DNA from: Sulfurimonas sp.
GTDB lineage: Bacteria; Campylobacterota; Campylobacteria; Campylobacterales; Sulfurimonadaceae
Reading direction: 5' to 3'
Length of the DNA stretch: 15,097 nucleotides
Assembly: GCA_021157665.1 (NCBI GenBank)
Contig: JAGGWE010000125.1
Coordinates: 1-15,097, forward strand
The position numbers and the translations under genes were made by a program. Each line of letters begins with the position of its first letter. Within the stretch, counting starts at the first letter, position 1. Below the pieces are notes generated by a model. That model worked only from the letters and a program-made list of their open reading frames with translations. It was not told where the DNA came from and did no database searches. This document shows, in pieces, positions 1 to 6,647 of the stretch.

Positions 1-1
1 T

Positions 2-394
2 CGCTACTTTGGTTATGATGATGCAATCTATGCAACCCTTAGAATGTTAGAATTAATCCACGATGGAATTGACTTAGATGCAGAGTTAGCAAAACTTCCA
101 AAAGTGTTCTCAACGGAAGAGATTAAAATAAAAACAACTGAAGATGAGAAGTTCAAAATCATCGATAAAGTTAAAGAGTTACTTAAAAACCCACATGCCG
201 ACTTCCCAACTATTAAAGATATAATAGATGTAGATGGTGTTCGTATTAACTTTGAAAATGGTTGGGGATTAGTTCGTGCTTCAAACACAACTCCTGTTCT
301 TGTAACTCGTTTTGAGTCAACTTCAGAAGATGAAGCTAAGCTTTATGAAAAAGCTATTAATAACTTAATTAAAGAGGCTCAAGACTCACTTTAA
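2..394 (+). CDS. Phosphomannomutase/phosphoglucomutase, C-terminal part (5' end outside window)
   Basis: This is the last 130 residues of an alpha-D-phosphohexomutase, which interconverts the 1- and 6-phosphates of mannose and/or glucose and so feeds nucleotide-sugar synthesis for envelope polysaccharides. The frame is open from the first base of the window, so the gene is truncated by the window and not broken. The visible part opens with RYFGYDDAIYATLRMLE, typical of AlgC/ManB-type enzymes. It carries the domain IV phosphate-binding loop GWGLVRASNTTPVLVTRFE near the C-terminus, where the R, S, N and T residues hold the substrate phosphate. The catalytic phosphoserine and metal-binding loops lie upstream and cannot be seen. 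Substrate preference (mannose or glucose) cannot be decided from this part. A separate promoter for pyrC follows its stop. Confidence 0.9.
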   Translation, partial: RYFGYDDAIYATLRMLELIHDGIDLDAELAKLPKVFSTEEIKIKTTEDEKFKIIDKVKELLKNPHADFPTIKDIIDVDGVRINFENGWGLVRASNTTPVLVTRFESTSEDEAKLYEKAINNLIKEAQDSL

Positions 395-405
395 CCTTAT
401 TTCGA

Positions 406-411
406 TATAAT
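406..411 (+). promoter_or_regulatory. Probable -10 element of the pyrC promoter
   Basis: A perfect TATAAT sits in the 52-bp gap between the phosphohexomutase stop and pyrC, with the start site expected near 418 and a leader of roughly 30 nt. No good -35 is visible, which is common for sigma-70 promoters in Campylobacterota. The call rests on sequence match and position only. Confidence 0.45.
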
Positions 412-446
412 TCATTCAATATAAATTATAACCTTTAAGGAAGGAA

Positions 447-1454
447 ATGAAAACTCATACTATTTTGATGCCTCTTGATATGCACCTTCATCTTCGTGAT
501 GCTGTGATGCTTGAAACTGTTGCTCCACTTTCTGCTTACTCATATAGTGGTGCAGTAGTTATGCCAAACCTTGTTCCACCAGTTACAACTTTAGAAGATG
601 TAAAAGCTTACAAACAAAGAGTTATGGCAGCTGTTCCAAATGATAATTTTGAACCATATATGACTATATTTTATAAAAACTATGATAAAGCATTTTTAGA
701 AAGTATTGCTAGTGAAATAGTTGCGATTAAACTATATCCTGCTGGGATTACAACAAACTCTGAGGGTGGTGTTTCATCTTTTGATATTGAAGAGATGCGT
801 CCAACTTTAGAAGCTATGAGTGAGTTAGAAATTCCACTTTGTGTTCATGGTGAAACTGATGGTTTTGTTATGGATAGAGAAGCTGAGTTTATGCCTGTTT
901 ATGAACTTTTAGCTAAAAATTTTCCTAAACTTAAAATAATTATGGAGCATATCACAACAAAAGCTGCTGTTGAAATGTTAGATAAATATGAAAACCTTTA
1001 TGCAACTATCACTGTTCATCATCTACTTTTAACTCTTGATGATGTAATTGGTGGGATGATGATGCCTCATCACTTTTGTAAACCAATCGCAAAAAGACCA
1101 GAAGATTTAGATGCACTTTTAACTCTAGCTCTATCTGCTCATCCAAAAGTTATGTTTGGTTCAGATTCTGCACCACACCCTCAACATGCAAAAGAAAACT
1201 GTGGTTGTGCTGCCGGTGTATTTACTGCACCAATCTCACTTCAACTTCTATGTGAAATATTTGAACAATATGATAAACTTGATAATCTTCAAGCTTTTGT
1301 AAGTGATAATGCTCAAAATATTTATGGAATTTGTCCAGAATTTAAAGAAGTAACACTAGAAAAAAGACCGTTTGTAGTACCTGAAAAATATGGTTCAGTT
1401 GTACCAATGTACGCAGGTGAAGCCATCGCATGGGCAATCGAGAGTATCGATTAA
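447..1454 (+). CDS. pyrC: Dihydroorotase, class II (E. coli PyrC type)
   Basis: This cytoplasmic zinc enzyme of de novo pyrimidine synthesis cyclises N-carbamoyl-L-aspartate to dihydroorotate. At 335 aa it is close to the 348 aa of E. coli PyrC. All binuclear-site residues are visible: H13 and H15 in the HLHLRD motif, K95 (the lysine that becomes carboxylated, in AIKLYPAG), H134 (CVHGE), H168 (MEHIT) and the catalytic D240 (FGSDSAPH). The start is supported by a strong AAGGAAGG ribosome binding site at 437-444, two bases before the ATG. A TATAAT element lies 36 bases upstream. The next gene, a response regulator, appears to begin on the last bases of this one, so the two are probably co-transcribed although functionally unrelated. 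Confidence 0.97.
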   Translation: MKTHTILMPLDMHLHLRDAVMLETVAPLSAYSYSGAVVMPNLVPPVTTLEDVKAYKQRVMAAVPNDNFEPYMTIFYKNYDKAFLESIASEIVAIKLYPAGITTNSEGGVSSFDIEEMRPTLEAMSELEIPLCVHGETDGFVMDREAEFMPVYELLAKNFPKLKIIMEHITTKAAVEMLDKYENLYATITVHHLLLTLDDVIGGMMMPHHFCKPIAKRPEDLDALLTLALSAHPKVMFGSDSAPHPQHAKENCGCAAGVFTAPISLQLLCEIFEQYDKLDNLQAFVSDNAQNIYGICPEFKEVTLEKRPFVVPEKYGSVVPMYAGEAIAWAIESID

Positions 1455-2100
1455 AATTCTCCTTTTAGAAGATGATCAACTTTTAGCTGAAACTCTTGTT
1501 GATTTACTTGAAGATGAAGATTTTGAAGTAAATCATGTACCAAATGGCCAAGAGGCATTAAATACTATTTTTAAAGAGAAGTTTAATTTATACCTACTAG
1601 ATATAAATGTACCTCTTATAGATGGACTTACACTACTAAAAGAGTTGAGAGATTCAGGTGATAATACTCCTGCCATTTTTTTAACATCTCATGCAGATAA
1701 AGAGATGCTTCGTAATGGTTTTTTAAGTGGTGCTGATGATTATATAACTAAACCATTTGATAATGATGAATTATTACTTAGAATAAAAGCTATTTTGAGA
1801 CGAAATAAACCCAAGAAAATACAATGTATAGGTTTACTTTGTCATGATGAAATTCATAAAAGAATCCTTTATGACAAAAAAGAGTTAGAACTATCAAAAA
1901 AAGAGTATGAACTACTTTTACTTTTAATGGCACATGCCAATGCTCCCGTTCCAAAAGAACTTATTTTAGATGAACTTTGGAGTAGTTGTGAATCTGGTAG
2001 TGATGGAGCTGTTCGTGTTTATATTAATCGTATCAAGCAACTTCTTCCACAAATTAAAATAGAAAATATTCGTGGCATTGGCTATAAACTTGTTTCGTAA
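1450..2100 (+). CDS. OmpR-family DNA-binding response regulator, probable ATT start
   Basis: This is the transcription-regulating half of a two-component system. Numbered from the ATT at 1450 it has 216 residues. The receiver domain (about 1-115) has the acidic pair E7/D8/D9, phospho-acceptor D51 (LLDINVP), T79 and K101 (TKPF). A winged-helix domain fills about 125-216 and ends in the usual RGIGYKLVS. In this family the protein normally starts right before the first beta strand, here KILLLEDD. The only codon there is ATT, which overlaps the pyrC stop as ATTAA, with GAGAG at 1440-1444 as a possible ribosome binding site. The ATG at 1390 or GTG at 1417 would add 20 or 11 residues encoded inside pyrC and have no clear ribosome binding site. 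The partner kinase follows directly. The genes it controls are unknown; exbBD downstream are candidates by position only. Confidence 0.88.
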   Translation: MKILLLEDDQLLAETLVDLLEDEDFEVNHVPNGQEALNTIFKEKFNLYLLDINVPLIDGLTLLKELRDSGDNTPAIFLTSHADKEMLRNGFLSGADDYITKPFDNDELLLRIKAILRRNKPKKIQCIGLLCHDEIHKRILYDKKELELSKKEYELLLLLMAHANAPVPKELILDELWSSCESGSDGAVRVYINRIKQLLPQIKIENIRGIGYKLVS

Positions 2101-2917
2101 TCTTCGAATAAATATCTTTATATACTATTTTACAACAGTAACAACATTTTTAATAATTCTTTACTATGCACTAGAGATAATAAAAATTCAAAATATAGTT
2201 TTACTTGCAACAATAGTAATTTGTTTTGTAATTTTATCTGCTATTTTTATATCAAAACTTGCCGTTGACCCTTTAAAAGAACATATTAAAAATCTTCAAA
2301 ATCTTTCAAAAGAAACTTTACATGAACTAAATCTACCAATAAGTACAATAAAAACAAATTCTCAAATGATAAAAAAAAACTTAACTAATGAAAAAGCACT
2401 CAAGAGATTAGCCAGAATAGACTCTGCTTGTTTAATGCTACAACAAAGATACAATGAACTAGATTACATGATTAAAACACAAACTTTACAAGAGATAAAA
2501 GAGGATTTTGACTTAGCTGATTTAGTCAATGAAAGAGTCAGATTTTTAAAATCTATCTATCCACATATAGATTTTATTGTCGAACTCAAATCTACACAAA
2601 TACTAAATGATAAGATAGGACTATCAAAAGTCATTGACAACATCATAGATAATGGTGTAAAATACTCGCCAAATAGTAATATAATCGATATTAAGCTTAT
2701 AGATTACGAACTTAAAATAACAGACTATGGTTGTGGAATAGATGAAGTGGAACTTATCCATATCTTTGATAGCTATTACCAAAGCAATAAAAACATGAAT
2801 GGTTTTGGAATTGGATTGGCTATGGTAAAAAGATTTTGTGACAAGCAAAATATACAACTTAGCTTAAAATCAAAACTAAATCTTGGTACAACGCTAATAC
2901 TAAAATTTAAAAACTAA
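2072..2917 (+). CDS. Sensor histidine kinase without a periplasmic sensor domain
   Basis: This is the membrane kinase partner of the preceding regulator. Two transmembrane helices (about 13-34 and 42-64, counted from the GTG at 2072) are separated by only about 8 residues, so there is almost no periplasmic domain. Signal detection must involve the membrane, the short loop or another protein. The dimerisation/phosphoacceptor helix carries H84 (LHELNLPIST). The ATPase domain shows the N box with N190 and N194, the G1 box DYGCGI (218-223), the F box around F232 and the G2 box GFGIGLA (244-250). The start is uncertain: GTG 2072 overlaps the regulator gene by 29 nt, while TTG 2090, giving MFRNLRIN, overlaps by 11 nt. 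Neither has a strong ribosome binding site. Either overlap suggests translational coupling. A run of nine A lies in the coding region at 2371-2379. Confidence 0.9.
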   Translation: MALAINLFRNLRINIFIYYFTTVTTFLIILYYALEIIKIQNIVLLATIVICFVILSAIFISKLAVDPLKEHIKNLQNLSKETLHELNLPISTIKTNSQMIKKNLTNEKALKRLARIDSACLMLQQRYNELDYMIKTQTLQEIKEDFDLADLVNERVRFLKSIYPHIDFIVELKSTQILNDKIGLSKVIDNIIDNGVKYSPNSNIIDIKLIDYELKITDYGCGIDEVELIHIFDSYYQSNKNMNGFGIGLAMVKRFCDKQNIQLSLKSKLNLGTTLILKFKN

Positions 2918-2932
2918 AAAGGGATAAATTTA

Positions 2933-3388
2933 ATGCAACAACAAAACTTACTACTATATGCAGAAGATGTACTTGACTACGGAGTAATGGGAATTCTCGT
3001 CCTAATGAGTGTGATAACTTTATGGTTATTTATAGAAAGAATGATGTTTTACTCAAGTGTTCGTATTGATGATTATGAACATAGAGATGAATTAGAACTT
3101 GATTTAACTGACAATATTGGTATTATTAGTGCCATAGGTACAAATGCTCCTTATGTTGGTTTACTAGGAACTGTTGTTGGGATTATGATTACATTTTACA
3201 CTCTGGGTGAAGTTGGGGCTGTAGATGCTAAAAAAATTATGACTGGTCTTGCTCTTGCACTTAAAGCTACAGCTATGGGTCTTGTTGTTGCTATACCTGC
3301 TATTGTTGCTTACACAATTGCACTAAGAAAGGTAGAAAGAGTATTAACAAAATTTGATGTAGCTCAAGAAAAAAAAGAGTTACAATAA
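2933..3388 (+). CDS. exbB: ExbB-type proton-channel protein (MotA/TolQ/ExbB family)
   Basis: This inner-membrane protein forms the proton-conducting complex with ExbD that energises TonB for uptake through outer-membrane receptors. It has 151 residues, much shorter than E. coli ExbB (244) and like the compact ExbB proteins of Campylobacterota. Three membrane helices are visible at about 17-36, 73-92 and 108-131. The family core is present: APYVGLLGTVVGIM at 72-85 and ALKATAMGLVVAIPA at 109-123, which includes the channel-lining threonine T113. It starts 15 nt after the kinase gene with an AAAAGGGA ribosome binding site, and exbD follows after 3 nt. TolQ is the alternative assignment, but the short form and the pairing with a short ExbD favour ExbB. 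No tonB or outer-membrane receptor gene lies in the window. Confidence 0.9.
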   Translation: MQQQNLLLYAEDVLDYGVMGILVLMSVITLWLFIERMMFYSSVRIDDYEHRDELELDLTDNIGIISAIGTNAPYVGLLGTVVGIMITFYTLGEVGAVDAKKIMTGLALALKATAMGLVVAIPAIVAYTIALRKVERVLTKFDVAQEKKELQ

Positions 3389-3391
3389 ATC

Positions 3392-3784
3392 ATGCCAAAG
3401 TGTAAAAAACAACCAAAAAGATTTGATCAAATAAATGTAATACCATTTATAGATATTATGCTTGTTCTTTTAGTAATGGTGCTAACAACTGCAACATTTA
3501 TAAAACAAGGTGTTATTCCAGTTGATTTACCAGAAGCAAAAGCAAGCCAAAAAGAAGATGTAAAAGATGAAGTTACAGTTTATGTAAATAGCAAAGGGGA
3601 GATGTTTTTTGATAAAGAAAAAGTTACAGTAGCTACTTTAGAAGAAAAGCTCTCTCAAATTACAAAAGATCAAACTGTTATTTTACGAAGTGATAAAGAA
3701 TCAAAATTTCAAGATTTTGTAAGTGTTATGGATATTTTAAAAAGATTAGGACATGAACAACTATACATAGTTACCAAAGAGTAA
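3392..3784 (+). CDS. exbD: ExbD/TolR-family biopolymer transport protein
   Basis: This is the partner of ExbB in the TonB-energising motor. Its 130 residues have a short cytoplasmic N-terminus, one membrane helix (about 16-36) and a periplasmic domain. The helix carries the essential proton-pathway aspartate D21 in the NVIPFIDIMLVLLVMV context, matching D25 of E. coli ExbD. The periplasmic part (VTVYVNSKGEMFFDKEKVT and VILRSDKES) is the usual ExbD/TolR fold. The gene follows exbB with only 3 nt between, so the two should be co-translated. It ends directly against a small gene on the opposite strand, with no intergenic base. TolR cannot be fully excluded because the families merge at this length. 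Confidence 0.9.
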   Translation: MPKCKKQPKRFDQINVIPFIDIMLVLLVMVLTTATFIKQGVIPVDLPEAKASQKEDVKDEVTVYVNSKGEMFFDKEKVTVATLEEKLSQITKDQTVILRSDKESKFQDFVSVMDILKRLGHEQLYIVTKE

Positions 3785-4015
3785 CTAGTAAGTTTTAGAC
3801 ATCAATTTAAACTTTAAGTTCTTTGATTCTTCATTAATATCAGAAATTTTACTAATATTTTTATCTACAATTTCTGTTGGAAAAACTTTTCTTTCAACGA
3901 CTTCTACATCATTAAAAAGTGTAGAAGCTATAAAAAATAAAACCATAATTACAACAACGCTAACATACAAAAGTATATAATTTTTTATATGACCAGATTC
4001 AAAGGGATTTTGCAT
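3785..4015 (-). CDS. Small single-span membrane protein of unknown function
   Basis: I do not recognise this 76-residue protein. It has a polar start (MQNPFESGHIKN), one strongly hydrophobic helix at about 13-33, and a charged tail of about 43 residues rich in E, K and N. The tail probably faces the periplasm if the N-terminus stays inside. A ribosome binding site AAAAGAG lies just upstream of the ATG, which together with its exact fit between exbD and the tpx leader argues for a real gene. It converges on exbD with no gap and diverges from tpx. Size and layout would suit a small subunit or assembly factor of a membrane complex, but nothing in the sequence says which one. Confidence 0.6.
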   Translation of the reverse strand: MQNPFESGHIKNYILLYVSVVVIMVLFFIASTLFNDVEVVERKVFPTEIVDKNISKISDINEESKNLKFKLMSKTY

Positions 4016-4052
4016 TTAAACTCTTTTCTATTTTTAAGGGAATTATATACAA

Positions 4053-4062
4053 ATAATGATAA
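4053..4062 (+). promoter_or_regulatory. Possible Fur/PerR-type half site upstream of tpx
   Basis: ATAATGATAA matches one half of the classical Fur box (GATAATGATAATCATTATC), but the second half is poor. It lies between the divergent small membrane gene and tpx, just after a TATAC -10-like sequence at 4045-4049. That position would suit repression of a peroxide-response gene. This is weak evidence in AT-rich DNA. Confidence 0.2.
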
Positions 4063-4090
4063 CATACTTAAAATTCTTTAAGGAAATTCT

Positions 4091-4600
4091 ATGCAAACAA
4101 CAACTTTCAAAGGTACAACTGTAAATTTAGCTGGTAATGAACTCAATGTTGGTGATAAAGCTCCATCTGTTATAGCTATCGGAACTGATTTAAGTGATGT
4201 TGAGATTGGTGGTGCTAAAGACAAAATACAACTAATCATAACTGTTCCATCTCTTGACACTGATACATGTGCAGCTGAAACTAGAAGATTTAACATGGAT
4301 GTTAATAACCTAGATATTTGTGAAACGACTGTTGTTTCTATGGATTTACCTTTTGCTTCTCAGCGTTTTTGTACAACGGAAGGGATAGCAAACTTAACAG
4401 TTACATCAGACTATATTGATAAAGAAGTTTCAAAAGCTTTTGGTGTTTTAATGGATGATAACAAACTAAAAGGTTTAAGTGCAAGAGCTGTTTTTGTGAT
4501 TGATAGAAATGGAGAGATTGTTTATAAAGAGATTGTTCCTGAAGTTACAGATGAACCAAACTATGAAGCAGCACTAGAAGCTATAAAAGAAGCTAGATAA
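4091..4600 (+). CDS. tpx: Thiol peroxidase (atypical 2-Cys peroxiredoxin)
   Basis: This enzyme reduces hydrogen peroxide and alkyl hydroperoxides using electrons from thioredoxin, as part of antioxidant defence. Its length of 169 residues matches the family. The peroxidatic cysteine is C60 in PSLDTDTCAAETRRF, with T57 and R131-region residues of the peroxiredoxin fold around it. The resolving cysteine is C94 in the diagnostic Tpx motif SQRFC, spaced as in E. coli Tpx (C61/C95). A third cysteine, C77, is not part of the usual pair. The ribosome binding site AAGGA at 4080-4084 supports the start. It stands alone, with its own promoter region, and converges on groL across an inverted repeat. Unlike many periplasmic relatives it shows no signal peptide, so it acts in the cytoplasm. 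Confidence 0.96.
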   Translation: MQTTTFKGTTVNLAGNELNVGDKAPSVIAIGTDLSDVEIGGAKDKIQLIITVPSLDTDTCAAETRRFNMDVNNLDICETTVVSMDLPFASQRFCTTEGIANLTVTSDYIDKEVSKAFGVLMDDNKLKGLSARAVFVIDRNGEIVYKEIVPEVTDEPNYEAALEAIKEAR

Positions 4601-4603
4601 TAA

Positions 4604-4632
4604 TAATTAAATCCCAAAAAGGGATTTAATTA
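4604..4632. terminator. Inverted repeat between tpx and groL, probable bidirectional terminator
   Basis: A perfect 12-bp inverted repeat (TAATTAAATCCC / GGGATTTAATTA) with a five-A loop lies 3 nt after the tpx stop, and its right arm contains the groL stop codon. The GC-rich end (CCC/GGG) closes the loop, and the AT-rich lower stem can serve as U-rich tract in both directions. There is no separate long T run, so termination strength is uncertain. Confidence 0.6.
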
Positions 4633-6273
4633 CATCATACCACCAGGCATTCCCATTTGTGGAGGCATTCCACCACCCATATCAGCAGCAGCTGGATTCT
4701 CTTCTGGTATCTCAAATATCGCTGCTTCAGTTGTAAGAAGTAAAGATGAAACAGAAGTTGCATTTGTAAGAGCCACACGAGCCACTTTTAGTGGATCAAT
4801 AATTCCAGCTTCAAACATATCTACATACTCACCAGTTGCAGCATTAAAACCTACATTTTTATTTTCTGCCATCTCAACTGCATTTACAACAACACCAGTA
4901 TCAAAACCAGCATTTGCAGCGATTTGTTTGATTGGAGCTTTTACAGCACGAAGAATAATTTCACAACCGATTTGCTGGTCACCCTCTAAATCTAAAGAAA
5001 CTTTTGCAGCAGCACGAACAAAAGCAGCTCCACCACCGATAATAATTCCCTCTTCAACAGCAGCTTTTGTTGCAGAAAGTGCATCATCAACTCTATCTTT
5101 TTTCTCTTTCATCTCAGTCTCAGTTGCAGCACCAACTTTGATTACTGCTACTCCACCACTTAATTTTGCAAGTCTCTCTTGAAGTTTTTCTTTATCATAC
5201 TCAGAAGTCGTTACATCAATTTGTACTTTGATTTCAGCAATTCTTGCTTTAACAGCTGACTCTTCACCTGCACCATTTACGATTACAGTATTGTCTTTAT
5301 CAATGATTACACGAGTAGCTTGACCTAACATGTCAATAGTTGCACCTTCTAGTGTGTGACCAGTTTCTTCAGAAACTACAGTTCCAGCAGTTAATATACC
5401 AATATCTAATAACATTGCTTTTCTTCTATCACCAAATCCAGGTGCTTTAACAGCAGAGATATTTAATACACCACGAAGTTTATTTACAACTAAAGTTGAA
5501 AGTGCTTCACCCTCTACATCTTCAGCAATGATAAGAAGTGGACGATTAGTTTTTTGAACTTGCTCAAGTAGTGGAAGTAAATCTTTCAGTGAAGAGATTT
5601 TTCCATCCATTAATAAAATCCAAGGATTTTCAATCTCAGCTATCATCTTCTCAGCATTTGTAATAAAATATGGACTTAAGTAACCACGGTCAAACTGCAT
5701 ACCTTCAACAACATCTAACTCATCAGAAATACCTTTAGCCTCTTCAACAGTTATAACACCATCTTGACCAACTTTTTCCATTGCGTCTGCAATCATATCT
5801 CCAATTTTTTCATCAGAATTTGCAGAGATAGTTGCTACTTGAGCAATATCTTTTTTACCACTTACAGCTTTTGAAAATTCTTTTAAGTTTTTTAAAATCT
5901 CTTCACAAGCCTTATCCATACCTCTTTTAACTTCTACCGGATTTGCTCCAGCAGTGATATTTCTAAGACCTTCTGAAAAAATAGCATTTGCTAAAACTGT
6001 TGCAGTAGTTGTACCATCACCTGCTTCATCAGCAGTATTAGATGCTACCTCTTTTACAAGTTGAGCACCCATATCTTCAAGTTTATCTTTAAGTTCAATC
6101 TCTCTTGCAACTGAAACACCATCTTTAGTGATTACAGGAGAACCGTAACTTTTTTGAATTAAAACATTACGCCCTCTTGGACCCATTGTTACTTTTACTG
6201 CATCTGTTAGTTTTTCAACACCACGAGCCAAGCTATTTCTAGCATTATCTGAAAATATTATCTCTTTTGCCAT
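4630..6273 (-). CDS. groL: 60-kDa chaperonin GroEL
   Basis: This ATP-driven folding chaperone forms a double seven-membered ring in the cytoplasm and works with GroES. Its full length of 547 residues equals the family norm. The N-terminal equatorial domain shows VTMGPRGRNV (28-37) and the ATP-binding DGTTT at 86-90. The middle contains the apical-domain segment VEGMQFDRGYLSPYF, and the cpn60 signature AAVEEGIIIGGG is intact. The C-terminus is the flexible Gly/Met-rich tail (GGGMPPQMGMPGGMM). It starts 4 nt after the groES stop with AGGATAA as ribosome binding site, so it is the second gene of a groES-groL operon. Its stop codon is inside the hairpin shared with tpx. It closely resembles the Sulfurimonas-type GroEL as I remember it. 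Confidence 0.99.
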   Translation of the reverse strand: MAKEIIFSDNARNSLARGVEKLTDAVKVTMGPRGRNVLIQKSYGSPVITKDGVSVAREIELKDKLEDMGAQLVKEVASNTADEAGDGTTTATVLANAIFSEGLRNITAGANPVEVKRGMDKACEEILKNLKEFSKAVSGKKDIAQVATISANSDEKIGDMIADAMEKVGQDGVITVEEAKGISDELDVVEGMQFDRGYLSPYFITNAEKMIAEIENPWILLMDGKISSLKDLLPLLEQVQKTNRPLLIIAEDVEGEALSTLVVNKLRGVLNISAVKAPGFGDRRKAMLLDIGILTAGTVVSEETGHTLEGATIDMLGQATRVIIDKDNTVIVNGAGEESAVKARIAEIKVQIDVTTSEYDKEKLQERLAKLSGGVAVIKVGAATETEMKEKKDRVDDALSATKAAVEEGIIIGGGAAFVRAAAKVSLDLEGDQQIGCEIILRAVKAPIKQIAANAGFDTGVVVNAVEMAENKNVGFNAATGEYVDMFEAGIIDPLKVARVALTNATSVSSLLLTTEAAIFEIPEENPAAADMGGGMPPQMGMPGGMM

Positions 6274-6277
6274 ATTA

Positions 6278-6538
6278 TTATCCTATTATTCCAAAAATAT
6301 CATCAACTTCTAATACTAAAAATTTTTCAGTACCCATTGAAACTTCATTACCTGCATATTTACCAAAAAGTACAAGATCTCCACATGCCAGAACTTCAAC
6401 CTCTTTACTCACAGCAACAACTTCACCACGAGATGGTTTTTCTTGTGCATTATCAGGAATAATAATCCCTGAACTTGTTACATTTGCTTCCTCTACTCTT
6501 TTAACTAAAACTCTATTTCCTAATGGTTGAAAATTCAT
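6278..6538 (-). CDS. groES: 10-kDa co-chaperonin GroES
   Basis: This is the heptameric lid of the GroEL folding chamber. The start MNFQPLGNRVLVKR at 6538 gives 86 residues, the usual epsilonproteobacterial length, and is preceded by a clear AAGGAAA ribosome binding site. An in-frame ATG at 6622 would add 28 hydrophobic residues that no GroES has. The beta-barrel core signatures (LGNRVLVKR, SSGIIIPDNAQEKPSRGEVVAV, LVLFGKYAG) and the C-terminal strand FLVLEVDDIFGIIG are present. The mobile loop around EEANVTSSGIIIP carries the hydrophobic GIII that contacts GroEL. It is the first gene of the chaperonin operon. Confidence 0.97.
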   Translation of the reverse strand: MNFQPLGNRVLVKRVEEANVTSSGIIIPDNAQEKPSRGEVVAVSKEVEVLACGDLVLFGKYAGNEVSMGTEKFLVLEVDDIFGIIG

Positions 6539-6552
6539 CTGTTTCCTTATTC

Positions 6553-6566
6553 TATAATATAGTATA
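6553..6566 (-). promoter_or_regulatory. Possible -10 region of the groES-groL promoter
   Basis: On the minus strand this reads TATACTATATTATA, containing TATACT (6566-6561) and overlapping TATATT, 15-25 nt before the groES start. The -35 is weak. I see no CIRCE element (TTAGCACTC-N9-GAGTGCTAA) and no HAIR-type HspR site nearby. The exact -10 hexamer cannot be fixed by eye. Confidence 0.35.
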
Positions 6567-6641
6567 TTTGATTGATGGAACTTTACCATAAAAACTATAA
6601 CAAATAGAAAAAAAACAAGCATATATAAATATAAAAATAGA

Positions 6642-6647
6642 TATTAT
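6642..6647 (+). promoter_or_regulatory. Possible -10 element for ugd-acpS
   Basis: TATTAT lies 32 nt before the ugd start, in the 140-bp gap shared with divergent groES. An 8-bp inverted repeat (6618-6625 and 6645-6652) overlaps it. The surrounding DNA is extremely AT-rich, so chance matches are likely. Confidence 0.3.

Noticed and set aside
28..288. Open frame of 86 codons antisense to the phosphohexomutase end
   Set aside because: It lies wholly within a well-supported gene on the other strand, has no family motif and no ribosome binding site that stands out.
2624..2857. Open frame of 77 codons antisense to the kinase ATPase domain
   Set aside because: It is a by-product of the AT-rich kinase sequence; the conserved kinase boxes explain the region.
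4078..4296. Open frame antisense to the tpx start
   Set aside because: It covers the tpx ribosome binding site and catalytic region, and shows no recognisable protein features.
4928..5182. Open frame antisense to groL
   Set aside because: Low-complexity Ala/Ser/Pro-rich translation typical of the reverse strand of GroEL.
6267..6530. Open frame antisense to groES
   Set aside because: It mirrors the groES gene and has no independent start signal.
6539..6622. 28-residue N-terminal extension of GroES from the ATG at 6622
   Set aside because: The extension is hydrophobic and unlike any GroES; the ATG at 6538 has a strong ribosome binding site and begins the conserved sequence.
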